DNA of 20,059 nucleotides, taken from contig DQTU01000097.1 of assembly GCA_015662615.1 (NCBI GenBank), positions 1 through 20,059 of the forward strand, in the 5' to 3' direction. A program made the translations under genes and the position numbers. This document shows, piece by piece, positions 1 to 7,470 of this stretch. Origin of the DNA: Campylobacterales bacterium (GTDB lineage Bacteria > Campylobacterota > Campylobacteria > Campylobacterales > QNZT01). Numbering within the stretch: position 1 is the first letter of the stretch; each line of letters starts with the position of its first letter. The notes under the pieces are model-generated. The model ran no database searches. It saw only the letters and a list, made by a program, of their open reading frames with translations, and was not told where the DNA came from.

Positions 1-305
1 ATAATGACTGCTTCATCTAAATCTGTTTTTAGGATTTCATAAGCTCCAAGTCTCAAAATTGCACGCTCAATATGTCCGATACTAGCAATCTTGTACTCTT
101 TGAGGTGGTTATCAAGTTCTGCATCGATAGTTTCAAGATTTTCTATAACTCCATTAAACAGTGAGCGTGCAAACTCTTTTTGTTGATTTCTAATCTTTTT
201 ATCTTCAAGGATTTCATCGACAAATTTATCAATGTTTTCATTTCCGATGTCTTTTGCGTAGAGAAGCGTGATAACACTCTCTCTTGATTGGTGTCTTGTT
301 GCCAT
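1..305 (-). CDS. nusB: Transcription antitermination factor NusB (C-terminus cut off by window edge)
   Basis: NusB is a small all-helical RNA-binding protein that works with NusE (S10) on boxA in rRNA operon leaders to prevent early termination. The 101 codons visible on the minus strand begin MATRHQSRESVITLLYA and contain the family's QQKEFARSLFNGV and the IASIGHIERAILRLGAYE block, where the conserved RxILRxxxYE is typical of NusB. Family members are about 130-140 residues, so roughly 30 C-terminal residues lie left of base 1. The ATG is at 305-303, only 2 nt after the ribH stop codon, so the two genes are almost certainly cotranscribed. The ribH-nusB order is common in proteobacteria. Confidence 0.93.
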   Translation of the reverse strand, partial: MATRHQSRESVITLLYAKDIGNENIDKFVDEILEDKKIRNQQKEFARSLFNGVIENLETIDAELDNHLKEYKIASIGHIERAILRLGAYEILKTDLDEAVI

Positions 306-307
306 GA

Positions 308-772
308 CTAGAGGTGCTTATAAAGGCTGATCATTTCGATGAGACCTGTCATTGCTTCAAAGCCTTTATTTCCTACTTTGCTTCCTGCTCTCTCTATCGC
401 TTGTTCTATTGAGTTTGTTGTTAAAACTCCAAAAGTTACAGGCTTGCCGTGTTTCATCGTAGCACTTGCAACGCCTTTTGTAGCTTCTGCTGAGATATAG
501 TCAAAGTGTGGTGTACTTCCTCTGATAACTGCTCCTACACAACAGACAGCGTCATATTTTCCACTTGCCAATGCACGCTCTAATGCAAAAGGGATTTCAA
601 ATGCACCTGGGACTAAAATAAGGTCTAAATTTTCCTCATTTCCTCCATGTCTGATAAATGCATCTTTGGCACCCTCTACTAGTCTATCTGTGATGATATG
701 GTTAAATCTTCCATTTATAATTGCAACTTTTTCGTTGCCCTCAAGTGATAAATGTCCTTCTATAATTTTCAT
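308..772 (-). CDS. ribH: 6,7-dimethyl-8-ribityllumazine synthase
   Basis: Lumazine synthase condenses 5-amino-6-ribitylaminouracil with 3,4-dihydroxybutanone 4-phosphate, the penultimate step of riboflavin synthesis, usually as an icosahedral or pentameric shell. The 154-residue length is normal. Visible motifs are GRFN at 21-24 (substrate ring stacking), VPGAFEIP at 54-61, GAVIRGSTPHFDYIS at about 80-94 with the catalytic His89, and GVLTT around 115. It lies 33 nt downstream of the CitE-like gene and 2 nt before nusB on the same strand. Whether it starts its own transcript is not obvious, because only a short AT-rich gap precedes it. No FMN riboswitch is visible. Confidence 0.97.
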   Translation of the reverse strand: MKIIEGHLSLEGNEKVAIINGRFNHIITDRLVEGAKDAFIRHGGNEENLDLILVPGAFEIPFALERALASGKYDAVCCVGAVIRGSTPHFDYISAEATKGVASATMKHGKPVTFGVLTTNSIEQAIERAGSKVGNKGFEAMTGLIEMISLYKHL

Positions 773-805
773 ATATATTTTCCTAAGTGATTTTTTTTAT
801 GTTAC

Positions 806-1726
806 CTAAATTTGCCCTAAAATCAGCAAAGCATCTTTGTATATCGGCTCATCGATAAATCCGTATTTGTCATCCATAAAGCCTGAAATATGCTCTTTTA
901 CCATCTCTTCAAATCGTCTTTTGATATATTTTGCTTTCTCTATCTCTTCTTCATTTGTCCCAAAAATTTCATTTGCAATTTCTACTTGTTTGGGACCTAA
1001 ACAACTTTTTGCACCATATCCCATGCTTCTTTCTAATTTACACCATTTTCTAAAATCATTCAAGTTTTCATAATCTTGATAGGTAAATCCTATCGGATAA
1101 ATCCCTGCAATTTTAGCATCTACCAAAAATCGACTCATGATATATTCAATTGTTGGATTGCCAAACTCTAGTACGCTATGTGGTAGTCCCATAGAGTTTA
1201 ACATATCCATGATACCAAGTGAACAACATTCTACTTTACTGTCAACATTTAGGTTTGAAAGGTTCTGTAGCGACTCTTTGGTTTCTACTGAGATATGTAA
1301 TTTTATATCGGAATCAAGAATCTCTAAAACCTTTTGAACATCACTCACTTCTCGTATCTTTGCAACTCTGATAACATCAGGTTTGACTTGGTTTAAAAAC
1401 GCTATCTCCTCTTTTCCTCCCTCATAGATTGGGTTTACGCGAACGATGATTTTGGAGGTAGAGTTTTTGAGATGTGAGATAAAAACTGCGGACAAAAGAA
1501 GTGCTCTTTTTTTCATCTGTGGAGCAACTCCATCTTCTAAATTGATGACAATGACATCCGCATCAAGATGGTCGATTTTGTTCAGATGTTTTAATTTTAG
1601 TGGGTTTAACATCATGGCAGAGCGGGGATTAGAAATTTCCGCTTTTATCCTCTCAGGCTTTTGTATAAGCCCCTCAAGCCATGCATCATCCATATCTTCA
1701 AAAATTGAAATATCATCGAATACCAT
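806..1726 (-). CDS. HpcH/HpaI/CitE-family lyase (CitE-like CoA-ester lyase)
   Basis: This belongs to the TIM-barrel family of citrate lyase beta subunits, malyl-CoA lyases and related Mg-dependent C-C lyases. Supporting signatures are INLEDGVAP around 61-69 (Mg/substrate loop of CitE), IIVRVNP around 93-99, an ETKESLQNL strand around 149-157, and MGYGAKSCLGPKQVEIANEIF-like text near 237-257, which matches the family's G-x-G-K-x-x-x-x-P-x-Q-ϕ-x-x-ϕ-N block. At 306 residues it is near normal length. The usual CitD and CitF subunits of citrate lyase are not adjacent, so a citrate lyase role is unlikely. A CoA-thioester lyase or esterase role is possible, but the substrate cannot be read from the sequence. 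It is the first gene of a minus-strand run with ribH and nusB. Confidence 0.8.
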   Translation of the reverse strand: MVFDDISIFEDMDDAWLEGLIQKPERIKAEISNPRSAMMLNPLKLKHLNKIDHLDADVIVINLEDGVAPQMKKRALLLSAVFISHLKNSTSKIIVRVNPIYEGGKEEIAFLNQVKPDVIRVAKIREVSDVQKVLEILDSDIKLHISVETKESLQNLSNLNVDSKVECCSLGIMDMLNSMGLPHSVLEFGNPTIEYIMSRFLVDAKIAGIYPIGFTYQDYENLNDFRKWCKLERSMGYGAKSCLGPKQVEIANEIFGTNEEEIEKAKYIKRRFEEMVKEHISGFMDDKYGFIDEPIYKDALLILGQI

Positions 1727-1741
1727 TAAATAACCTTTTTT

Positions 1742-1755
1742 GATATAATTATATC
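1742..1755. promoter_or_regulatory. Overlapping divergent promoter -10 boxes in a perfect palindrome
   Basis: The 42-bp gap between the minus-strand CitE-like gene and the plus-strand small gene holds a perfect 14-bp palindrome, GATATAATTATATC. It contains TATAAT on the plus strand (1744-1749) and TATAAT on the minus strand (1748-1753). Each lies about 20 nt from the start codon it faces. Shine-Dalgarno-like purine runs follow on both sides (GAAGGA at 1758-1763 for the plus gene, AAAGG on the minus strand near 1733-1737). Because the two boxes overlap, RNA polymerase could probably serve only one direction at a time. Confidence 0.6.
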
Positions 1756-1768
1756 ATGAAGGATAAAA

Positions 1769-1987
1769 ATGGATAAAATATTTGAGTGTATTGATGGGTA
1801 TTTAGTGGATTTAGAGAAAGATATCATGGATATTGTCTCAGACCAAAAGATTCCTTTGACAGAAAAAAACAAGCTCATGGAGCCGATAGCAGATCAGAAA
1901 AAAGTACTTATTTATACAAGATCAGCGTTAGAAACGATAAAGAACAAAGAGTACAAAGCTGAATGTGGCATGAGTAAAAACAGATAA
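1769..1987 (+). CDS. Small unknown protein, 72 residues
   Basis: The product is a 72-residue acidic/basic mixed helical protein beginning MDKIFECIDGYLVDLEK. It has no signal peptide, no membrane segment and no recognisable catalytic motif. Two cysteines (near residues 7 and 67) are not arranged as a metal site. The gene is believable because it has its own -10 box (TATAAT at 1744-1749), a GAAGGA ribosome-binding site six bases before the ATG, and lies 17 nt ahead of dut on the same strand. A function cannot be assigned. Its position suggests cotranscription with dut. Confidence 0.6.
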   Translation: MDKIFECIDGYLVDLEKDIMDIVSDQKIPLTEKNKLMEPIADQKKVLIYTRSALETIKNKEYKAECGMSKNR

Positions 1988-2004
1988 AATACAAAGGTAG
2001 ATAA

Positions 2005-2703
2005 ATGAATAATAGAGCACTTCTTTTAGAGATGTTTACACTTCAACAAAAGCTCAATGATGGGACAAATGGTGAAGATTGGGAAAAAGGGTATACCAAT
2101 CAAAATCGTATCATAAATTGGAAACGGTGTATATATATGGAAGCGGCGGAGCTCATCGATAGCTTTAACTGGAAACATTGGAAAGATATACATATCGACC
2201 CTGATTGGGATAATGTTACGATAGAACTTGTTGATATTTGGCATTTTGTCATGAGTCTTGGTCTTGAACAGTACAAAAACAGAAATTTGGGCGATATTGA
2301 TACTTTAGTAAATTGTGTTATAGATACAAAGTATTTTGATGAGTTTTGTGGTGATTCTATAGTTCCTGAGGGTAATGATGCTTTAAGTATCGTTAGTACT
2401 ATCGAGTATTTGATAAAGCATTCTATTGAGAATAAAAACTTTGAGACTATTGTGGATGATTTTCTAATTGTCTCTTTGCAGTGTGGACTTAACCTTCAAA
2501 CTCTTTACAAGTTTTACCTTGGCAAAAATATCTTAAATAAATTTCGTCAAGATAATGGCTACAAAGAGGGCACTTATAAAAAAATGTGGAATGGTATCGA
2601 AGATAATGTCATCATGTCAGAGCTACTCGAGCAAAATTCACTTGGGGCTGATGGGCTATATCTAGAATTAGATAAGGCTTATAAAGTACTCTATGATGAT
2701 TAA
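2005..2703 (+). CDS. dut: dUTP diphosphatase, all-alpha dimeric type
   Basis: This enzyme hydrolyses dUTP (and dUDP) to dUMP, keeping uracil out of DNA and feeding dTMP synthesis. It belongs to the all-alpha NTP pyrophosphatase superfamily (MazG-like), the type used by Campylobacter and trypanosomatids, not the common trimeric beta-fold Dut. The metal-binding pattern is visible as E46-x-x-E49 in YMEAAELIDSFNWKHWK and E74-x-x-D77 in IELVDIWHF. Further typical blocks are the Q14-Q15 start helix and the YKEGTYKKMWNG segment near the C-terminus. The length (232 residues) fits the family. The stop codon lies inside the beginning of the next gene (11-nt overlap), implying coupled translation. Confidence 0.93.
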   Translation: MNNRALLLEMFTLQQKLNDGTNGEDWEKGYTNQNRIINWKRCIYMEAAELIDSFNWKHWKDIHIDPDWDNVTIELVDIWHFVMSLGLEQYKNRNLGDIDTLVNCVIDTKYFDEFCGDSIVPEGNDALSIVSTIEYLIKHSIENKNFETIVDDFLIVSLQCGLNLQTLYKFYLGKNILNKFRQDNGYKEGTYKKMWNGIEDNVIMSELLEQNSLGADGLYLELDKAYKVLYDD

Positions 2704-3439
2704 AACGGAACTGTTTAAAAAGAGTATTTCGGATTTTTTATCTGCCAAACTTTTGCTAATTTCGATTGCTCCATTTTTAATTTCGTTTGTACTGTTTTTA
2801 TATCTCTATCTTGGAGTTGGTGGAGATGCGATTGAGACCTTTAAACAGAGCATTGAAAATGGGGTGGTTCCATTTCTTGACCCCGATGCACATCCGATTC
2901 TCACTTATATCTTGACGATTGGTGTTTTCAAGTGGCTCTTTTCACTCTTTTTTTACCTTGTTGGAGCACTTGCTGTTGTTTTATTAAGTGTTGTTGTCGC
3001 AGTAGTTGTCGTGGGGTTTTTTACACCGTATATTGTAAAGGTTATTAGAGAAAAACATTATCCAGATTTTGTGATTAAAAATGAAAATTTTACGATTGGT
3101 GTGACGATTTGGCATTTTGTTAAAGTGTTTTCAATTTTTATATTACTTTTTTTGGTAGCTTTGCCATTTTTATTTATTCCTGGTATTAATTTTTTTGCTA
3201 TAAATATCCCTTTTTATTATCTCTTTCATAACTTTTTAGTTTTAGATGTTGGATCTTCTATCAACTCAAAAGAGGAGTTTAAAAAAGTTAGCAAAAAACA
3301 TAAACTACTTTTTAGAAGTACGACTTTGAGTCTTTATGGTTTCTCTTTGATTCCTTTGGTCTCTATGATATTTCAAGTGCTTTTTGTGATTATTTTGGCA
3401 CATCAGTTTTTTAGCAAAACCATGGAGCAGAGGGCATGA
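2693..3439 (+). CDS. EI24-domain integral membrane protein
   Basis: The 248-residue product has about five hydrophobic segments (roughly residues 18-42, 77-110, 140-165, 170-190 and 215-240) and the family block PGINFFAINIPFYYLFHNFLV, where the Y-Y-L-F-H-x-F-L pattern followed by LDV is characteristic of EI24/CysZ-like (PF07264-type) proteins. CysZ is a sulfate transporter, but this branch in Campylobacterota has no proven substrate, so I do not transfer that function. The start overlaps dut by 11 nt. The second Met at 2696 is an equally possible start, and no clear ribosome-binding site distinguishes them. The stop overlaps the next start by 4 nt. Confidence 0.8.
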   Translation: MMIKTELFKKSISDFLSAKLLLISIAPFLISFVLFLYLYLGVGGDAIETFKQSIENGVVPFLDPDAHPILTYILTIGVFKWLFSLFFYLVGALAVVLLSVVVAVVVVGFFTPYIVKVIREKHYPDFVIKNENFTIGVTIWHFVKVFSIFILLFLVALPFLFIPGINFFAINIPFYYLFHNFLVLDVGSSINSKEEFKKVSKKHKLLFRSTTLSLYGFSLIPLVSMIFQVLFVIILAHQFFSKTMEQRA

Positions 3440-3948
3440 AGATAAAGTTTTTAATTTTTTCTTTGTTGTTGGTTTGCCACTCTCAGGCATTAGATTTTAA
3501 ACAAAAACTGATACTTAAAACTGTAAAAAATGTAGCTTCTCATTATCCTGATAATAAAGGCAGGACATTTGAAGATACAGCTATGGCGATTTGTATGACG
3601 GAAACTAGTGGCGGTAAGCTTAACTTTGGAGATGCGCAACTTCTAAAAAAGGGTATCAAAAAAGCATCTTACGGCATCATGCAAGTGCGACTGGGTACGG
3701 CTAGGTTTGTGGCTAAAGCGTTTAAACTTCGAAATGTTCAGAAAATGAGTGACTTACAACTTATCAAAAAAATGATGCATAATAATCTTTTTAATGCCAA
3801 AATTGGGGTTTTGTATATCGTTTGGTGTTCAAACCACTCTAAGAGTTATTTTGAGACGGTTAGCAGATATAATGGAGGGCGAGTAAATCACCCCTATTAT
3901 AATAAAGTTCAGAAAAATTTAAAACTTCTTAAAAAATATAATCTTTAA
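3436..3948 (+). CDS. Secreted lysozyme-like (SLT) transglycosylase
   Basis: This looks like a small lytic transglycosylase that cleaves the MurNAc-GlcNAc bond in peptidoglycan from the periplasm. The first 18 or so residues form a signal peptide (MKIKF, a hydrophobic core, then SQA before LDFK). The catalytic Glu is probably E56 in MTETSGG, which replaces the usual E-S-x-G-G. YGIMQV at 79-84 corresponds to the G-L-M-Q motif and RYNGG at 144-148 to the family's A-Y-N-G/A-G. No LysM or other targeting domain is present, and at 170 residues it is little more than the catalytic domain. The ATGA overlap with the EI24 gene indicates one transcript. The ES-to-ET change is tolerated in other SLT proteins. 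Confidence 0.85.
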   Translation: MKIKFLIFSLLLVCHSQALDFKQKLILKTVKNVASHYPDNKGRTFEDTAMAICMTETSGGKLNFGDAQLLKKGIKKASYGIMQVRLGTARFVAKAFKLRNVQKMSDLQLIKKMMHNNLFNAKIGVLYIVWCSNHSKSYFETVSRYNGGRVNHPYYNKVQKNLKLLKKYNL

Positions 3949-3949
3949 A

Positions 3950-5068
3950 CTATTGAACAAAAGTTCCTTGCACTTCAAGAAGAAGCATATTTTGACACAT
4001 TGTAATGTATTCAGAAATAGCGGTATTAACATCTGGTGCTGGATAGATATTTAATACTATTTGATTTCCAAAAACTTTATAAACCATGGCTTTGACATCA
4101 ACAGAAAATGAACTGTTATTTACACTTTCAAGATGAAATTTAAGTTGGAATGATTTTGTATGAAGCCCTTTGGCTTGTAACTCTTCGATTTTAGCAAGTT
4201 GAGTGGTAAGAAGGATTGAGTTTTTAGAGATATCTGCTACTAGCCCTTCCATGTGGAATTCTTCTTCACAATCTAAAATAGCTTGTATTGGACGGTGTGG
4301 TGTAACTCTAATGTTTTTTCTATGCACAGGAGAATTATCTAAAAACTTCAAATTATCTATTTCTATTACGCCACTGTTAAAATTGATATTGGTGATATCA
4401 CCTCTCATGATATCTGGAATCATAGTATGCTCGACATAAACAAATTCTTGTTTTTTCAAAAATGGAAGATACTCTGCATTTGCATTGGCTTTTAGTGTAC
4501 CTTTATCATAATCTTCTACGCTAACTTTACTAAGCAGTGGAGTTTCTTTGTAAAAGCCATAAAGATTTAGATGGGGTTCTTGGGTAAATATAGAACGAAT
4601 ATTATCAAAGTTATTGTTGGAGCTGTACTCAAAAAATTTGGTTCCATAGTAGACATCAGTATCTTTTGAGATTTTAGACTTCATAAAAAAGGTATGCACT
4701 CTCTCAATAAGAGCGTTTTTATCATCACTTTTATCATATGCTGTAAGTCCTATATTGTTGATTTTTATGCCAAATTTAATTTTTATGCTCATCAGCATAT
4801 TTTTAACGGTCATGACAACATTGTGAATTTTACTCTCATGGATAAAGATAAGAAAGTTATTGCTACCTTCATTGATAATGGGTGCGTAACCTAAAAACTC
4901 ATACATAAAACTGATGATTTCTTTAAATTCATTTGCTTTGTTGGGGTCAAATTTTAAATCAAATTTTACAACACACAAGTGAGAGTTATAATTGTTGGCT
5001 CTCTCTATCTGCGATTCGATAAAAGCGTGGTTGATATAATTTGTGATTAAAAGACTGTTGTTGGTCAT
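3950..5068 (-). CDS. PilZ-domain protein with degenerate GGDEF-like N-terminus
   Basis: A C-terminal PilZ domain (about 247-360) is supported by the c-di-GMP-binding arginine motif R-K-N-I-R (249-253) and by DISKNS at 278-283, which fits [D/N]-x-S-x-x-G except that the last Gly is Ser. Residues 20-145 resemble a GGDEF fold: a VVKFDL strand at 33-38, GSNNF (68-72) where GGDEF would stand, and a helix/turn near 118-140 resembling the family's A-D-x-A-L-Y-x-A-K region. The active-site residues are missing, so cyclase activity is not expected. A receptor for c-di-GMP in the cytosol is the likely role. The ATG has an AAGGAAT site upstream. The stop lies 1 nt from the stop of the convergent transglycosylase gene. 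Confidence 0.75.
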   Translation of the reverse strand: MTNNSLLITNYINHAFIESQIERANNYNSHLCVVKFDLKFDPNKANEFKEIISFMYEFLGYAPIINEGSNNFLIFIHESKIHNVVMTVKNMLMSIKIKFGIKINNIGLTAYDKSDDKNALIERVHTFFMKSKISKDTDVYYGTKFFEYSSNNNFDNIRSIFTQEPHLNLYGFYKETPLLSKVSVEDYDKGTLKANANAEYLPFLKKQEFVYVEHTMIPDIMRGDITNINFNSGVIEIDNLKFLDNSPVHRKNIRVTPHRPIQAILDCEEEFHMEGLVADISKNSILLTTQLAKIEELQAKGLHTKSFQLKFHLESVNNSSFSVDVKAMVYKVFGNQIVLNIYPAPDVNTAISEYITMCQNMLLLEVQGTFVQ

Positions 5069-5080
5069 AGTTATTCCTTA

Positions 5081-5089
5081 TGCTATAAT
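5081..5089 (+). promoter_or_regulatory. Extended -10 promoter upstream of the CiaB homologue
   Basis: TGCTATAAT (TG-n-TATAAT) lies 37 nt before the chosen ATG at 5127, in the 58-bp gap between divergent genes. It is followed by a ribosome-binding site AGGGGAA at 5114-5120, seven bases from the start codon. No good -35 hexamer is seen at the expected place, which is usual for extended -10 promoters and for Campylobacterota. Confidence 0.6.
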
Positions 5090-5126
5090 TTCGACAATTA
5101 ATAAAAAAAGTTTAGGGGAAATAGGC

Positions 5127-6992
5127 ATGAAAGAGAAATTTTTTGAAGATTTAGAACAAGTTTATCAGATAATCAAGACAAATCATAAAGAGATTAGCAC
5201 TTATTACGATATTTTGAGTAGTGATGAAGAGCCTGAAAAAGTAGAGTTTATTAATACTTTTTTAGAAAAAATTGGACTCGAAATTGATAGTGAAAACCAA
5301 ATGGCTGCGATATCAAGATTGGTAGGTTTAAGAGATGATTCACTCTCACAATCCCTAAAAAAAGCTGGTTTTAATGAAGATGAAATCATAGAGAGAAAAG
5401 AGGAAGCCTATCTTTGGGTAGCAGAATTTCATCTAAAAGTTCATCAAAACTTAGTAGAGACAATTGAAAATGAAAAACTTTTAACACCATTTTATCGTGC
5501 TGTTTTCAAAGGAGTTCACGAAGTAGGGCTTACTTTTAGCTCATGGCAATCAAGTTGGACGGCACATATCATTAATGGTATAAACAGAGACCTTTATCGA
5601 CTGTTTGAGGGCGATGAAGAGAAAATATTTGAGATGTTAAATACCAATGAACTTCATGATAGTGGGCACGATGGAGGAAAAGGTGACCGCTCTTATTCTG
5701 TACTTGTCAAACAAGAAGACGGTTCGTTTAAATCACTTTCTTATAGTGAAGCATTTGCAAACGAGGTGACTGAATCACTTTTAGCATTAGCAAATTTTAA
5801 AAACACTCTACTTGAGCTTGAAGATAAAGTGTTTGACCAAAAAGAAGTCCATACAAATTATTTACAATCAATTATTGAGGCTTTGGCTGAAAGAGATACA
5901 AATAAGTTAATTCCAAAATGGGCTGATGTAGATAGAAAATGGATGAAGGTTACAGCGCCTCTACAGATAGGACATCCATTAGAATACTACGAAGACCACT
6001 ATAAAAAGGCAGTTGCACTAGAGTGGGATTTGAGAATTGTCAATCCGTCAAGTCATGCTGGAGATGTAAAAGATGATATTAAATCGATGTATAATGAAAT
6101 CTTTTCACATGTTGAAAACCATGTGAATAAAAGTAGAATAATTTACGAAAATTCACTTAAGAATGTAGATAGAGTGCAACTTTATCTTGGTCGTCCTGCC
6201 CTTTACTATGGAGCTGAATTTTGTGGACTTTTCTCTGCACAAGTGGTTCCAAATGATGAGTTGATTACAAAAGAAGAGGGTAAAAAGATTTTTGCTTTTG
6301 CGGATAATGTTTTAGACTCTACTCGCGCAAAACCGTTTATGAAAATTCAAAAAGAGATATTTGATGAAGATTTCTTAAATAAAAATAGAGAAGTCATCTT
6401 TAAAAAACCAGATATTTGGCATGAGGTATATAATATCACAACAATTGGTCACGAATATGGGCATATATTATGGCTGGATGATGACACAGAAACCATCATG
6501 AATGAGGCTGGAAACTTTAAAAATATCGAAGAGTTCAAAGCCACAACTGGCGGGCTTGTAGCATTTTTCTTAAATGAGAAAGAGGAGTTAAAATACCACA
6601 TTTTAAGTGATGTTGTTAAAAGAGCTATCGGACTAATTGCTTGGAAAGAGACGGGAGAAGTTGAGCCCTATTATTGTGAGGGGCTGATACATCTTAGTGG
6701 ACTTTTTGAGAGTGGAGTTTTAAAGTTTGGTAAAAAACTAGAGATTGACATGAGTGACGAAGCCTATGAGAGGATAAAAGAGTGGTATATAAAAACCTAT
6801 AAAGAGTTAGCGATTCACTATTTAAGCAAACAAAGTGCATCAGAGTTTCTTTTTAAGTATGCCAAAAAAGAGGGTAAATGGTTTATGCCAATAGATGATA
6901 GAGTAAAGTATTTTGTAAATTATTATTGGAATTTGCATCAAGATATGGGGCAGATAATTGATACAGAGAGTTTAAAAGAGGAGTGGATTTAA
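5127..6992 (+). CDS. ciaB: CiaB-family protein (Campylobacter invasion antigen B homologue), putative metallopeptidase fold
   Basis: The 621-residue product matches the CiaB family in length and in blocks such as NELHDSGHDGGKGDRSYSV. In Campylobacter jejuni CiaB is exported through the flagellar apparatus and affects host-cell entry; in free-living relatives its role is unknown. I see a zinc-peptidase-like motif HEYGH at 442-446 (preceded by TTIG) and EEFKATTGG at 468-476. An E-x-x-x-A helix about 22 residues after HExxH is the gluzincin pattern, also seen in dipeptidyl-peptidase III relatives. H177 and H181 in the GHDGG region are also conserved-looking. I chose the ATG at 5127 because of the AGGGGAA site; an upstream in-frame ATG at 5043 would lie before the promoter. 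The next gene begins directly after the stop. Confidence 0.85.
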   Translation: MKEKFFEDLEQVYQIIKTNHKEISTYYDILSSDEEPEKVEFINTFLEKIGLEIDSENQMAAISRLVGLRDDSLSQSLKKAGFNEDEIIERKEEAYLWVAEFHLKVHQNLVETIENEKLLTPFYRAVFKGVHEVGLTFSSWQSSWTAHIINGINRDLYRLFEGDEEKIFEMLNTNELHDSGHDGGKGDRSYSVLVKQEDGSFKSLSYSEAFANEVTESLLALANFKNTLLELEDKVFDQKEVHTNYLQSIIEALAERDTNKLIPKWADVDRKWMKVTAPLQIGHPLEYYEDHYKKAVALEWDLRIVNPSSHAGDVKDDIKSMYNEIFSHVENHVNKSRIIYENSLKNVDRVQLYLGRPALYYGAEFCGLFSAQVVPNDELITKEEGKKIFAFADNVLDSTRAKPFMKIQKEIFDEDFLNKNREVIFKKPDIWHEVYNITTIGHEYGHILWLDDDTETIMNEAGNFKNIEEFKATTGGLVAFFLNEKEELKYHILSDVVKRAIGLIAWKETGEVEPYYCEGLIHLSGLFESGVLKFGKKLEIDMSDEAYERIKEWYIKTYKELAIHYLSKQSASEFLFKYAKKEGKWFMPIDDRVKYFVNYYWNLHQDMGQIIDTESLKEEWI

Positions 6993-7469
6993 ATGTCAAT
7001 TGTTGTTGTTGTAAAAAAAGCCCAAGAGATAGTTATTTCTGCTGATACATTGACAACCCATGGTGGGTATATTGGTATGAATTCTACACACAAGTCAAAT
7101 AGTGAAAAAATGGTACAGTACAAAGATAGTTGGATTGGTTCGGTTGGTGCCTCCATGGCAAAACAGATGTTTCTTCAAGCCTTAAAAGGCAATTCCAAAG
7201 AGTTATCACTACATGGTGTTGATAATATATATAGAACTATGCTTAAAGTGCATAAGATATTAAAAAGAGAGCATTATCTATTTCCACATAAAAAAGAACA
7301 ACGAGTTGAGTCCTCACAAATGACACTTTTGATTGCAAATAGTAGTGGAATCTTTGGCGTCAGTGATGATAGGTATGTTGCCGATTATTCTAAATTTTGT
7401 GACAATTGGTGCGATAAACTCTCCTCTTGGATAGAAATAGTTAAAAATAAAATAAATAGGGGTAAATGA
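6993..7469 (+). CDS. Proteasome/HslV-like Ntn-hydrolase homologue with damaged C-terminus
   Basis: The N-terminus MSIVVVVKKAQEIVISADT matches the start of 20S proteasome beta subunits and HslV (T-T-I-V-x-V ... V-I-A-A-D-T), with Ser2 in place of the usual Thr nucleophile, Asp at 18 (in ADT) and a Lys in SEKMVQY at the position of the proteasome's Lys33. Homologues are often mislabelled MFS transporter in databases. The conserved family ending after GIFGV, an F-W-A-x-G-S-G...A-L-G-A block, is absent in this frame; instead the last 20 or so residues look random and basic. In the +1-shifted frame from the TTTT run at 7395-7398 the bases read FVTIGAINSPLG then stop, which resembles the lost block. 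The gene abuts ciaB (0 nt) and the dehydrogenase gene (1 nt). It may be a decaying gene. Confidence 0.6.
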   Translation: MSIVVVVKKAQEIVISADTLTTHGGYIGMNSTHKSNSEKMVQYKDSWIGSVGASMAKQMFLQALKGNSKELSLHGVDNIYRTMLKVHKILKREHYLFPHKKEQRVESSQMTLLIANSSGIFGVSDDRYVADYSKFCDNWCDKLSSWIEIVKNKINRGK

Positions 7470-7470
7470 T

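Noticed and set aside
5043..5126. An in-frame ATG at 5043 would give the CiaB homologue a hydrophobic N-terminal extension resembling a signal sequence.
   Set aside because: It lies upstream of the likely promoter TGCTATAAT (5081-5089), has no ribosome-binding site and overlaps the divergent PilZ gene. The ATG at 5127 has AGGGGAA at the right distance and gives the usual family N-terminus.
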